In this document: positions 43,934 to 53,314 of the stretch, piece after piece
Position numbering within the stretch: position 1 is the stretch's first letter
How the letters are laid out: the number at the start of each line of letters is the position of its first letter
Assembly (NCBI GenBank): GCA_029224465.1
Contig: JAQXUQ010000002.1
Coordinates: forward strand, 1-64,000
DNA length: 64,000 bases
Direction of reading: 5' to 3'
Origin: Bacillota bacterium
GTDB taxonomy: Bacteria > Bacillota > Clostridia > Lachnospirales > Lachnospiraceae
Notes under the pieces: model-generated
Told to the model about the DNA's origin: nothing
Databases searched by the model: none
What the model saw: the letters and a program-made list of their open reading frames with translations, nothing else
Program-made: the position numbers and the translations under genes

Positions 43934-44944
43934 ATGGAACATCTTACCATTCCCAAAGGGTATGAATCCGCTTTAAACCTGCATGAGACGCAGGTGGCGA
44001 TTAAAGTTGTCAAGGATTTCTTTCAGAATCTTCTGGCCGAGCGTCTGAATCTTCTGCGTGTATCGGCTCCTCTGTTCGTTGATCCCAAATCCGGACTCAA
44101 CGACAATCTGAACGGTGTGGAGCGCCCGGTCGCGTTTGATATCAAGGAGCAGAACGGCCGGGAAGCCGAGGTCGTTCAGTCCCTCGCGAAGTGGAAGCGC
44201 TACGCGCTTAAGAAGTACGGCTTCGGCGTAGGGGAAGGCCTTTACACGGATATGAGCGCAATCCGCCGCGATGAAATCACGGACAATATTCACTCGATCT
44301 ATGTTGACCAGTGGGATTGGGAGAAGGTTATCCGCAAGGAGGACCGCAACATGGAGACACTGCAGGATGTCGTCCGCAGCGTCTACCGTGTTCTGCGCAA
44401 AACAGAAAAGTACATGTCCATCCGCTACGACTATATTGAAGAGATTCTGCCGCACGACATTTTCTTCATAACAACGAAGGAGCTGGAGGAGATGTTCCCG
44501 GACAACACGCCCAAGGAGCGGGAATACTATATTACACAGGCAAAAGGCGCCGTCTGCCTGATGCAGATCGGCGATCAGCTTGAAAACGGCAAGCCGCACG
44601 ACGGCAGGGCACCGGACTATGATGACTGGGCGCTCAACGCCGACATTCTTGTCTATTATCCTCCGCTGGACATCGCGCTCGAGCTTTCCTCGATGGGTAT
44701 CCGCGTAGATGAAAAGTCTCTGGCAGAGCAGCTGAAGAAGGCAGGGTGCGAAGACCGTGCGCAGCTGCCGTTCCAGAAAGCGGTATTAAACGGTGAACTG
44801 CCTTACACGATCGGCGGCGGCATCGGACAGTCGAGGATCTGTATGTTTTTCCTGCGCAAGGCGCATATCGGCGAAGTGCAGTGTTCTGTCTGGCCGGATG
44901 AGGTCACGGCCGCGTGCGAGAAAAACGGCATTCATCTTCTTTAA
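43934..44944 (+). CDS. asnA: Aspartate-ammonia ligase
   Basis: A 336-residue cytoplasmic enzyme that makes asparagine from aspartate, ammonia and ATP, related to class II aminoacyl-tRNA synthetases. The N-terminal LNDNLNGVERPVAFDIK block, EVVQSLAKWKRYALKKYGF and the C-terminal GGGIGQSRICMFFLRKAHIGEVQ motif are diagnostic. The ATG at 43934 (GAGGG six bases upstream) is preferred over the in-frame GTG at 43928. It stands ahead of gdhA on the same strand, and both assimilate ammonia. gdhA has its own promoter in the 102-base gap. Confidence 0.95.
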   Translation: MEHLTIPKGYESALNLHETQVAIKVVKDFFQNLLAERLNLLRVSAPLFVDPKSGLNDNLNGVERPVAFDIKEQNGREAEVVQSLAKWKRYALKKYGFGVGEGLYTDMSAIRRDEITDNIHSIYVDQWDWEKVIRKEDRNMETLQDVVRSVYRVLRKTEKYMSIRYDYIEEILPHDIFFITTKELEEMFPDNTPKEREYYITQAKGAVCLMQIGDQLENGKPHDGRAPDYDDWALNADILVYYPPLDIALELSSMGIRVDEKSLAEQLKKAGCEDRAQLPFQKAVLNGELPYTIGGGIGQSRICMFFLRKAHIGEVQCSVWPDEVTAACEKNGIHLL

Positions 44945-44952
44945 AAAGTTTC

Positions 44953-46393
<1,441 letters not shown>

Positions 46394-46433
46394 TTCCCGC
46401 GGTATAACAGTCCATATCGTTTGTATCTCCCGA

Positions 46434-46471
46434 GACAGTGCAAAACAAGTCTTGTTTTGCACTGTCTTTTT
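46434..46471 (+). terminator. Terminator of gdhA
   Basis: GACAGTGCAAAACAAG and CTTGTTTTGCACTGTC are perfect complements with a one-base centre, followed by TTTTT. Confidence 0.92.
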
Positions 46472-46573
46472 ATGTCCGCAATTCTCTGTATGCTTTTCCG
46501 GTCGCATGCGTTAAAATGAGCTTGGCCCCGCGTTAAAAGGCGCGGCAGAACAATTCTTTTAAGTGAGGATACC

Positions 46574-47812
46574 ATGCAGCAATTTGAGCTGATTGCTCCG
46601 TGCCATTTCGGGCTCGAGAGTGTTTTAAAGGATGAAATCTATGATCTTGGTTACGAGATCAGCGCCGTCGAAGACGGGCGTGTTACCTTTACCGGCGACG
46701 CGGAGGCGATTGTCCGCGCCAATATCGGCCTTCGGAGCGCGGAGAGGGTTCTGTTAAAAGTCGGATCGTTCCACGCGGAAACGTATGACGAACTGTTTGA
46801 GAAAACAAAAGCGCTGCCGTGGGAAAAATTTCTGCCGCGTAACGCGAAGTTCTGGGTGACCAAGGCAGCAACCGTGAAAAGCCGGCTCTTCTCTCCTTCC
46901 GACATCCAGTCCATCATGAAAAAGGCAATGGTCAGCCGGATGTCCGAACATTATCATCTGGTACGTTTTCCGGAAGACGGAGCAGAATATCCTGTCCGGG
47001 TCTTTCTGAAAAAGGACGAGGTAACTGCCGCGATTGACACCACCGGAGAATCTCTGCACAAACGCGGCTACCGGAAGGCCGCCGTCAAGGCGCCGATTGC
47101 CGAGAACCTCGCGGCAGGCCTTCTGATGCTGACACCCTGGAAGCCCGGCAGAATTCTTGTTGATCCGTTCTGCGGCAGCGGTACATTTCTGATCGAAGCA
47201 GCGATGATTTCCGCCGGAATTGCTCCGGGAATGAACCGCTCGTTTACCGCGCAGTCCTGGACTAATCTGATCCCGGAGGAGCTCTGGGATGAAATCCGGC
47301 AGGAAGCAAAGGAAGCCGTTAATCTGAACATACAGACCGATCTGCAGGGCTTTGACATCGATCCGGACGCGGTCGCAGCAGCCAGAGAGAACGCAAAACT
47401 CGTCGGCGTCGCCGATCTGATCCACTTTCAGGTTCGTCCGGTCAGTGCCCTCTCCCATCCCAAAAAGTACGGATTTATCATCACGAATCCGCCTTACGGC
47501 GAGCGTCTGACTTCCGGAACCCGGGGCGGAGAGAAATATCCCGCAGGGGCGCATCCTTCCGCGCGGCCGGAAGATCCTCTTCTTCGCGCAAAAACGCAGT
47601 CGGAACTCACAGAGCTCTATCATACGTTGGGAGAGCGCTTCCGGGCGCTTGATTCCTGGTCAATGTATCTGATCACCTCCTACGCGGACGCGGAGCGGGC
47701 TCTTGGGTTTTCCGCCGCCAAAAACCGCAAGATCTACAACGGGATGATCAAGACCTATTTCTATATGTTTCCGGGGCCGAAGCCGCGGGGACATAAGCCG
47801 CAGGGTCAATAA
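46574..47812 (+). CDS. THUMP-domain class I SAM-dependent RNA methyltransferase (RlmL-like)
   Basis: A 412-residue protein with an N-terminal ferredoxin-like and THUMP RNA-binding part (about 1-160) and a Rossmann methyltransferase domain. The SAM site includes DPFCGSGTFLIEAA, and the catalytic motif is TNPPYGERL. The closest characterised group methylates guanosine N2 in 23S rRNA (RlmL, YpsC). A short Gly/Ala/Pro-rich insert follows TNPPYGERL (about 313-330). AAGTGAGG precedes the ATG. It begins a run of three genes on the plus strand (this gene, rdgB-like and phosphoesterase). Confidence 0.9.
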   Translation: MQQFELIAPCHFGLESVLKDEIYDLGYEISAVEDGRVTFTGDAEAIVRANIGLRSAERVLLKVGSFHAETYDELFEKTKALPWEKFLPRNAKFWVTKAATVKSRLFSPSDIQSIMKKAMVSRMSEHYHLVRFPEDGAEYPVRVFLKKDEVTAAIDTTGESLHKRGYRKAAVKAPIAENLAAGLLMLTPWKPGRILVDPFCGSGTFLIEAAMISAGIAPGMNRSFTAQSWTNLIPEELWDEIRQEAKEAVNLNIQTDLQGFDIDPDAVAAARENAKLVGVADLIHFQVRPVSALSHPKKYGFIITNPPYGERLTSGTRGGEKYPAGAHPSARPEDPLLRAKTQSELTELYHTLGERFRALDSWSMYLITSYADAERALGFSAAKNRKIYNGMIKTYFYMFPGPKPRGHKPQGQ

Positions 47813-47864
47813 CGCCAGCGCCGGGCCGGATTTTCCGGCCGCGGATCAGAACGAGGAACGCGCA

Positions 47865-48632
47865 TTGAAATTACAGATAATATTTGCAACAGGAAATCAG
47901 AATAAAGTCCGTGAAATCAGGGAAATTCTGTCCGATCCGGACATTGCGGTCCTTTCCATGAAAGAGGCAGGGGTCTTCGCGGAACCCGAGGAAAACGGCA
48001 CTACTTTTGAGGAAAACGCGCGCATAAAGGCACTTGCCGTATCGGAGCTTGTACGGCAGCGGATCAGGCAGTGCAGGGAGGCCGGCAAAGCGGCCGGTGA
48101 AGGCAGCGCGGAGGCCCGCAAAGGGGCCGGTGAAGGCAGTGAAGCAGCAGTCACATCGGCTGTTTTCGGCGATAAAACACTTGATCTGCGCATTCCGATC
48201 GTTGTTATGTCCGATGACTCCGGTCTTGTCATTGACGCTCTGGGCGGCATGCCCGGCATTTATTCGGCGCGCTATATGGGCCATGAAACTTCCTATACGC
48301 TGAAAATGCGGCGGCTTCTTGAAGAGATGAAGGATGTCCCGGACGAAAAGCGCACGGCGCGCTTTGAGGCTGCGGTCGCTGCTGTTTTTCCCGAAGGACT
48401 GGACCCTGCCGCGAACTCGCTCGAATGCCGCACCGTGACCGGCACAATGGAAGGTTACATTGCGCATGAAATCCGCGGCACAAACGGTTTTGGCTACGAC
48501 CCGTTCTTCTATCTTCCGCAGTTTCACATGACAAGCTCCGAGATCAGTCCGGAGCAGAAAAACGCCGTCAGTCACCGCGGCAAAGCCGTCCGCGCCATGA
48601 TGGAAATCCTGAAAGGAATTGCGAATTCATGA
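47865..48632 (+). CDS. XTP/dITP diphosphatase (RdgB/HAM1 family)
   Basis: A house-cleaning enzyme of 255 residues that hydrolyses non-canonical purine triphosphates such as dITP and XTP to monophosphates. FATGNQNKVREI (7-18), TTFEENARIKA, MSDDSGLVIDALGG and GTNGFGYDPFFYLP are family signatures. The start is TTG, with ACGAGGAAC upstream. Compared with the usual 190-205 residues, it carries a Gly/Ala/Glu/Lys-rich insert (about 65-108). The stop codon overlaps the start of the next gene by four bases (ATGA). Confidence 0.92.
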   Translation: MKLQIIFATGNQNKVREIREILSDPDIAVLSMKEAGVFAEPEENGTTFEENARIKALAVSELVRQRIRQCREAGKAAGEGSAEARKGAGEGSEAAVTSAVFGDKTLDLRIPIVVMSDDSGLVIDALGGMPGIYSARYMGHETSYTLKMRRLLEEMKDVPDEKRTARFEAAVAAVFPEGLDPAANSLECRTVTGTMEGYIAHEIRGTNGFGYDPFFYLPQFHMTSSEISPEQKNAVSHRGKAVRAMMEILKGIANS

Positions 48633-49117
48633 AGCCGCAGCACGTTCTGATTGTCAGTGATACGCATTCGAAAGACATCGTTTATTATCAGGTTGTAAAA
48701 AAGGAAGCGCCTCTTACCATGGTCGTCCATGCCGGTGATGCCGAGGGACACGATGACAGGCTTGCCGCGATCTGCAAGGTACCTTTTTACTGTGTCCGCG
48801 GCAACAACGACTTCTTTTCGGATCTGCCGTCCGATCTGGAATTTTATATCGGCGATGTGAAGGCTTTTCTGACGCACGGGCACCATTATTACTGCTCCTT
48901 TACGGAAGCGGACATGATTGATGAGGCAAGGCGGCGTTCGTGTCAGATTCTGATTTACGGGCATACCCACCGGCCGACAGTACACTTTGCGGACGGCATT
49001 CTGGTTCTGAATCCCGGAAGCCTTACGTATCCGAGGCAGTACGACCACCGGCCTTCCTATATCATCCTGAATGTCGATGAAAACGGGACACCTTCCGCCG
49101 AGATCCGGTATGTGTGA
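48629..49117 (+). CDS. YfcE/MJ0936 family metallophosphoesterase
   Basis: A 162-residue phosphodiesterase of the small YfcE-type group. The metal-binding motifs are SDTHS (10-14), HAGDAEG (34-40), RGNND, GHTHRP and the earlier THGHHY. It probably hydrolyses a phosphodiester or phosphomonoester with two metal ions; the substrate is unknown. It is translationally coupled to the RdgB-type gene, and this pairing is common in Firmicutes. The transcript can end at the inverted repeat at 49233-49267. Confidence 0.9.
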   Translation: MKPQHVLIVSDTHSKDIVYYQVVKKEAPLTMVVHAGDAEGHDDRLAAICKVPFYCVRGNNDFFSDLPSDLEFYIGDVKAFLTHGHHYYCSFTEADMIDEARRRSCQILIYGHTHRPTVHFADGILVLNPGSLTYPRQYDHRPSYIILNVDENGTPSAEIRYV

Positions 49118-49451
49118 ATTTCGCTTCGGTTGTCTGCCGATGCCTGCATCCGGTGTCTGCATCCGGTTTTTCGCTCCGTGTGCCTGCCGGTGCCTGCATC
49201 CGGTTTTTCGCTTTTGATGCCCGCCGGTAATTTCCGGCAAAACCGAAAGATCTTCTATTTTGCCGGATTTCTTTCTTGCAAAACATAGATTTTCCGGCTT
49301 TTGCAGGAATATTTCAAGCAATGTCTCCGATTTCATCCTGCAAATTTCTTATTTTGCAGGATTTGCAGGAAACGTTTCCTGCAGGCGCCGGAAGCCCCCT
49401 GCACAGGCAGACAGAAATACAATAAATCTTCCGGTAATTTCAAAAAAACAT
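49118..49451. repeat. Repeat-rich spacer before the tRNA cluster
   Basis: No reading frame is supported. Positions about 49130-49215 contain direct repeats around GCATCCGGTTTTTCGCT (two full copies, plus shorter GCATCCGG copies). Inverted repeats follow: 49233-49267, about 49278-49305 (TTGCAAAA/TTTTGCA), 49336-49361 (ATCCTGCAA/TTGCAGGAT) and the perfect 20-base palindrome TGCAGGAAACGTTTCCTGCA (49364-49383). The element TGCAGG recurs many times on both strands. Confidence 0.65.
49233..49278 (+). terminator. Terminator after the phosphoesterase gene
   Basis: TCCGGCAAAA and TTTTGCCGGA form perfect ten-base arms with a 15-base loop, followed by TTTCTTTCTTGC. Confidence 0.65.
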
Positions 49452-49480
49452 TTGACATTGGTAGGTCACTATAATATAAT
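49452..49480 (+). promoter_or_regulatory. Consensus promoter of the tRNA cluster
   Basis: TTGACA (49452-49457) and TATAAT (49475-49480) are both perfect and exactly 17 bases apart, about 55 bases before the first tRNA. It is the strongest promoter in the window, as expected for stable RNA. Confidence 0.9.
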
Positions 49481-49535
49481 CAATTTTGCGTCACGGGGAT
49501 AGCTTTTATCCCTCACATAATAATTCTTATGATCT

Positions 49536-49606
49536 GCGGGTGTAGTTCAGTGGTAGAACACCAGCCTTCCAAGCTGGATATGTGGGTTCGATTCCCATCA
49601 CCCGCT
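49536..49606 (+). tRNA. tRNA-Gly (TCC)
   Basis: Seventy-one bases fold into a cloverleaf with acceptor GCGGGTG/CACCCGC, anticodon TCC in CTTCCAA and GGTTCGATTCC in the T arm. CCA is not encoded. First gene of the cluster. Confidence 0.96.
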
Positions 49607-49611
49607 TTTAT

Positions 49612-49685
49612 GTGTCCGTAGCTCAGCTGGATAGAGCATCGGCCTTCTAAGCCGAGGGTCTGGGGTTCGAATCCCCACGGGCACA
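49612..49685 (+). tRNA. tRNA-Arg (TCT)
   Basis: Seventy-four bases, acceptor GTGTCCG/CGGGCAC with one G-T pair, anticodon loop CTTCTAA reading TCT, T arm GGGTTCGAATCCC-like. CCA is not encoded. It follows tRNA-Gly by five bases. Confidence 0.96.
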
Positions 49686-49740
49686 CGGATTACGGATCGT
49701 AATCAACACCACAGATACAACCTAGTTTGTATCGCAGCAT

Positions 49741-49815
49741 GGTGGGTATGGCGTAGTTGGCTAACGCGCCAGATTGTGGTTCTGGAGATCGTGGGTTCGA
49801 GCCCCACTACCCACC
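49741..49815 (+). tRNA. tRNA-His (GTG)
   Basis: Acceptor GTGGGTA/TACCCAC, anticodon GTG in ATTGTGGT. The extra 5' G at 49741 can pair with the discriminator C at 49815, the identity element of tRNA-His. CCA is not encoded. Confidence 0.95.
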
Positions 49816-49834
49816 CTTATATGCAGCATCGCAT

Positions 49835-49906
49835 TGGGCTATCGCCAAGTGGTAAGGCACAGCACTTTGACTGCTGTATTCGCCGGTTCGAATCCGGCTA
49901 GCCCAG
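49835..49906 (+). tRNA. tRNA-Gln (TTG)
   Basis: Seventy-two bases, acceptor TGGGCTA/TAGCCCA, anticodon TTG in CTTTGAC, discriminator G. The weak first base pair (T-A) is typical of tRNA-Gln. CCA is not encoded. Confidence 0.95.
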
Positions 49907-49909
49907 TTC

Positions 49910-49982
49910 GGGCGATTAGCTCAGGTGGTAGAGCACTTGACTTTTAATCAAGTTGTCGCGGGTTCGAGTCCCGCATCGCTCA
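49910..49982 (+). tRNA. tRNA-Lys (TTT)
   Basis: Seventy-three bases, acceptor GGGCGAT/ATCGCTC with one G-T pair, anticodon TTT in CTTTTAA, discriminator A. CCA is not encoded. A terminator follows. Confidence 0.96.
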
Positions 49983-49992
49983 TGAGGATGTA

Positions 49993-50028
49993 GGCTCTCT
50001 GAAAACGCCATGTTTTCAGAGAGCCTTT
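49993..50028 (+). terminator. Terminator within the tRNA cluster
   Basis: GGCTCTCTGAAAAC and GTTTTCAGAGAGCC form a perfect 14-base stem with a five-base loop, then TTTAA. The T tract is short, so some transcripts may continue into tRNA-Leu. Confidence 0.75.
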
Positions 50029-50053
50029 AACAATTCCATAATCGCATGTATAT

Positions 50054-50135
50054 GCAGTTGTGGCGAAACTGGTAGACGCGCAGGATTTAGGTTCCTGTCT
50101 CCCGAGAGGTGAGGGTTCGAGTCCCTTCAACTGCA
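50054..50135 (+). tRNA. tRNA-Leu (TAG)
   Basis: Eighty-two bases with a long variable arm (class II), acceptor GCAGTTG/CAACTGC, anticodon TAG in ATTTAGG. CCA is not encoded. No separate promoter was recognised. Confidence 0.95.
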
Positions 50136-50257
50136 CTCTTTTTACTTCACTTTTCTTCCCCGAAAATCAGAAAGGTCTGCCGGATCTGATACCCGACCAA
50201 TCTTAAAACCGCGAACCGCCTGATCCATACTTTCCAGTGCTTTATATGATACTTCCT

Positions 50258-50323
50258 CTACTTTATGAGATTGAATGCAACTATTATTGGAAGCAGTAGA
50301 ATCCCCAGTAATATCCACAACAT
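50258..50323 (-). CDS. Candidate 21-residue hydrophobic membrane peptide
   Basis: The frame encodes MLWILLGILLLPIIVAFNLI plus a final Lys, a single membrane helix. The ribosome site AGGAAAGGA lies about seven bases before the ATG, better than that of the longer overlapping frame. It sits alone in a 358-base, AT-rich gap between tRNA-Leu and the radical SAM gene. Single-helix peptides of this size include type I toxins and small accessory membrane proteins, but no antitoxin RNA was identified. Function unknown. Confidence 0.4.
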   Translation of the reverse strand: MLWILLGILLLPIIVAFNLIK

Positions 50324-50423
50324 AGTCAAGTCCTTTCCTGTACATATGTAAGCACTCGCTTCCTGACATTATATATATTATATTTTATATCTGCACACTC
50401 CCGGCATCAGGAAAACAGCTGTA

Positions 50424-50468
50424 CAAAAAAATCTCCCGGCACAGCCACATCACTGGCTGCGCCGGGAG
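50424..50468 (-). terminator. Terminator of the radical SAM gene
   Basis: CTCCCGGC/GCCGGGAG with inner CAGCCA/TGGCTG forms a long stem. On the minus strand ATTTTTTTG follows. Confidence 0.88.
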
Positions 50469-50493
50469 GTTTGCTCATTCGGCTTGTAAAAGT

Positions 50494-51900
50494 TTATTTC
50501 ACGCTGACCGTCTTCTCTTCCTTCTCTGCCTCATAGTCCGGATGATTCGACTTCCAGAGTCTGTCCGCCGTCGCCGCCCAGTCGCCGGCATAGCGGTCGC
50601 ACTTCGAGCAGAGATGATCGACATCTTCCTTGGATTCCATATCCGTGGAATGTGCGCCGGTCTCCTTGACCATCTCTCTCAATATCTGCGGATTCTCCAG
50701 CATCGGGCAGGGTCTCAAGTGGTTGTCATTAAACGGCTGGTTCTGCTGATATGCCTTGAACAGCGGCTGCTGCAGGCACTCCAGCAGGCTCTTGTCGTGA
50801 ATGTTCGCGCCCGAATAGTGAATGAAGACGCAGGGCTCCACATCGCCGTTCGGATTGATATGGCAGTAAACTCTGCCGCCGGCAATGCAGCCGTGAATGA
50901 ATTCGCCGTCATTCTGGAAATCCATTGTAAAGATCGGCTTGCCGCCTTCAAATCCGCGGATCTCGCGCACTCTGTGATACATGTACTCTCTCTGCTCGGG
51001 TGTCAGCAGAAGGTCTGTCGAAGCCGCGTTTCCAACCGGCATATAGTGGAAATACCATGCCCACTTCACGCCATGCTCGATCAGCATATCCAGGAATTCA
51101 TCCGAGGTCACGACTTTATAGTTCGCGCTCGTGTAGCAGATCGAAGTGCCGAATGCCAGGCGGTGTGCCTTCAGGCAGTCCATTGCCTTCATGACTTTCT
51201 CGAAATCGCCGGCTCCTCTTCTCGCGTCATTGACATTCTGGAAGCCTTCGACCGAGATATTCACAGTGAAGTTTCCAAGGCGGAGCATGTTCTCGCAGAA
51301 TTTGTCGTCAATGAGCGTGCCGTTTGTAAATGCCGAGAAGAAGCTGTGATTATGCTTCTCGCAGAGTTTCCAGATATCGTTGATCCGTACGGTCGGCTCG
51401 CCGCCGGTCATCAGGAACGCGTGAATACCGAGTTCCTCGGCCTGCGTGACGATCCGGTCCATGTCTTCGTACGAAAGATTCATCTGATGGCCGTACTCCG
51501 CAGCCCAGCAGCCCGTGCAGTGCAGGTTGCAGGCGCTCGTAGGATCAAAAAGGAGAATCCACGGGATATTGCAGCCGTATTTCTTCGCGTTCTCCTGCGT
51601 TGTCTTATACCCGCGGAAGCCGGCCTCATAACCGAGATTTAACGCCGCGGACTTGAGCTGTCCCAGATCAACACTGTCAAAAAGATCGTTTGTGAATTTA
51701 TTCCACTTGCTGTCCGGATTCTCATAAATTCCGCGCAGCTTGTCGAAAGCTTCCGGCTTCCATGTGTTTCCGAGAACTTTCTGCATCAGGTCGATGAACT
51801 GAATCATTGCCTTCTCACGGTCTTTCGATACATGATTCATCGCGGCATCGACGGCAACTTCAAATAACTTCCGTTCAGCGGCATGCGTAATTGATCCCAT
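50494..51900 (-). CDS. Radical SAM protein
   Basis: A 468-residue radical SAM enzyme. After an N-terminal helical region (about 1-105), the [4Fe-4S] motif CNLHCTGC (CxxxCxxC) is followed by the SAM-binding GGEP in LMTGGEPTVR. The C-terminal part has Cys residues spaced like an auxiliary cluster domain (about residues 345-440: GCIAGGRVYCHINPNGDVEPC, CPML, CSKCDRY), as in SPASM-type enzymes. The start MGSITHAAER is preferred because GAGGT lies upstream of it. It is monocistronic. Substrate unknown; the FDPTSACNLHC segment matches a common but uncharacterised Clostridia family. Confidence 0.88.
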   Translation of the reverse strand: MGSITHAAERKLFEVAVDAAMNHVSKDREKAMIQFIDLMQKVLGNTWKPEAFDKLRGIYENPDSKWNKFTNDLFDSVDLGQLKSAALNLGYEAGFRGYKTTQENAKKYGCNIPWILLFDPTSACNLHCTGCWAAEYGHQMNLSYEDMDRIVTQAEELGIHAFLMTGGEPTVRINDIWKLCEKHNHSFFSAFTNGTLIDDKFCENMLRLGNFTVNISVEGFQNVNDARRGAGDFEKVMKAMDCLKAHRLAFGTSICYTSANYKVVTSDEFLDMLIEHGVKWAWYFHYMPVGNAASTDLLLTPEQREYMYHRVREIRGFEGGKPIFTMDFQNDGEFIHGCIAGGRVYCHINPNGDVEPCVFIHYSGANIHDKSLLECLQQPLFKAYQQNQPFNDNHLRPCPMLENPQILREMVKETGAHSTDMESKEDVDHLCSKCDRYAGDWAATADRLWKSNHPDYEAEKEEKTVSVK

Positions 51901-52020
51901 GATATAACCTCGCTTCATCTGTAGATTTTAGTGTGAATAACGAAATGGCGAAAATTTATGACCACCGGTCATTCATTCTTTTATTATAAGACATACGCAG
52001 CTTTTTTCAAGAGGTAGTTT

Positions 52021-53034
52021 CTATCGGAGATCCGCCACGCTGGCGCCTTCATAAAGCGTTCCTTCCACAATCACCCTTTCAATCACCGTCGTCTTCGGAT
52101 GCTCAATCATATCGATGAGCTTCCCTGCCGCGAGACGGCCGATCCGGTCCGTATCCTGCCGCAGCGTCGTCAGCTTCGGCTCCAGATGCCGGCCGATCCG
52201 GATACCGTCATACCCGGCGACCGACATGTCCCCGGGGATCGAAAGCCCGCAGCTTCGGATCGCGTTAATGCCGCCAAACGTGGCAAAATCGTCCGGATAA
52301 AGGATACAGGTCGGCGGGTTCGGGAGATCGAGAAGCTGCAGTGTCCTGACGTAGGTTTCGTCCGTATTGCGGTACGGCGCTTCCAGCACATATTCATCCG
52401 GAACTTCCAGTCCCAGATCGAACGCGGTCCTGTAGAAACTGGACAGACGGCTCTGCGTTACCGCCGAATCCGCGCCGTGGATGTAAGCGATCCTGCGATG
52501 CCCCATCTGATACACATACGTCAGCAGATCCTTCATTCCCTGCACGTTGTCCGAAAGGACCACCATCCGGTTATCAAAAACATGATCGATCGTCACAATC
52601 GGAATATTACTGCGGACAAGCTCTATAACGTCCGGATCGTCAAAATCCACACATGCGATGCATACCCCGTCAAACCCCCGGTATCTGGCATGCGCGAGAT
52701 ATGACATCCGGTTCATACGGGATTTATTGCTGTTGATGAAAGTCAGATCATAGCCGCGCGCCTCCGCCTCCCGCTTGAAGCTGTCCAGAAGCGCCGCATA
52801 ATAATCGTGCGTAAGTCCGCTCTGCGCTTCATCTACAAACAGAATGCCGAGATTGTAAGTCCGGTTTGTCTTGAGCGCTTTCGCTGCCGAATTCGGCATG
52901 TACCCCAGTTCTTCCGCGCGTTTGCGGATCCGCTTTTTAGTTTCCGTACTGACGTCATTGTGATCATTCAGCGCCTTGCTCACAGTGGCAACGGAAACCC
53001 CGCAGGCTGAGGCGATATCTTTGAGTGATACCAT
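52021..53034 (-). CDS. LacI family transcriptional regulator
   Basis: A 337-residue repressor. The N-terminal helix-turn-helix and hinge (VSLKDIASACGVSVATVSKALN, residues 2-23) are followed by a sugar-binding periplasmic-type domain (about 62-335) with the GMKDLLTYVYQMGHRRIAYI block. It is divergent from the cellobiose phosphorylase gene. Three palindromes in the 280-base spacer could be its operators, so it probably controls cellobiose use and its own expression. Confidence 0.9.
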   Translation of the reverse strand: MVSLKDIASACGVSVATVSKALNDHNDVSTETKKRIRKRAEELGYMPNSAAKALKTNRTYNLGILFVDEAQSGLTHDYYAALLDSFKREAEARGYDLTFINSNKSRMNRMSYLAHARYRGFDGVCIACVDFDDPDVIELVRSNIPIVTIDHVFDNRMVVLSDNVQGMKDLLTYVYQMGHRRIAYIHGADSAVTQSRLSSFYRTAFDLGLEVPDEYVLEAPYRNTDETYVRTLQLLDLPNPPTCILYPDDFATFGGINAIRSCGLSIPGDMSVAGYDGIRIGRHLEPKLTTLRQDTDRIGRLAAGKLIDMIEHPKTTVIERVIVEGTLYEGASVADLR

Positions 53035-53049
53035 GTTCTGCCCCCTTCA

Positions 53050-53090
53050 GAAAATGCATTTTCAGTGGAAACTCTTAATCGTTTTCGATT
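53050..53090 (-). promoter_or_regulatory. Candidate LacI-type operators upstream of the repressor gene
   Basis: GAAAATGCATTTTC (53050-53063) is a perfect 14-base palindrome. AATCG-TTTT-CGATT (53077-53090) is a second one. They lie just upstream of the repressor gene, so autoregulation is likely. Confidence 0.5.
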
Positions 53091-53169
53091 CTATCATAAT
53101 ATAAATGCCGGATGAATTCAATGCAACTGATGGATAACTGTCATTTTTCCGTGATATTCCGCATTGTTG

Positions 53170-53217
53170 TTGCATTCCATCCCTGCCCGTGTATATAATG
53201 TTCGCAAAAGTTTTGCG
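53170..53217 (+). promoter_or_regulatory. Promoter and operator of cellobiose phosphorylase
   Basis: TTGCAT (53170-53175) and TATAAT (53194-53199) are 18 bases apart. CGCAAAA-G-TTTTGCG (53203-53217) covers the expected transcription start. It is a good site for the divergent LacI-family repressor. Confidence 0.55.
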
Positions 53218-53314
53218 CCCTCTTACTTAATCGTTTAATATTCCTGCGGGGCATTGTCAGTGCTTCCACAGATTCACGCGTAAAACAGCAAGCATATGCA
53301 GATTGGGGGTTCCA

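Noticed and set aside
49118-49451. A CRISPR array
   Set aside because: Repeats vary in length and spacing and no cas genes are in the window.
50142-50369. A 75-residue minus-strand reading frame after tRNA-Leu
   Set aside because: It has no ribosome binding site before either Met, no recognisable family, and overlaps the better supported 21-residue frame. It remains possible.
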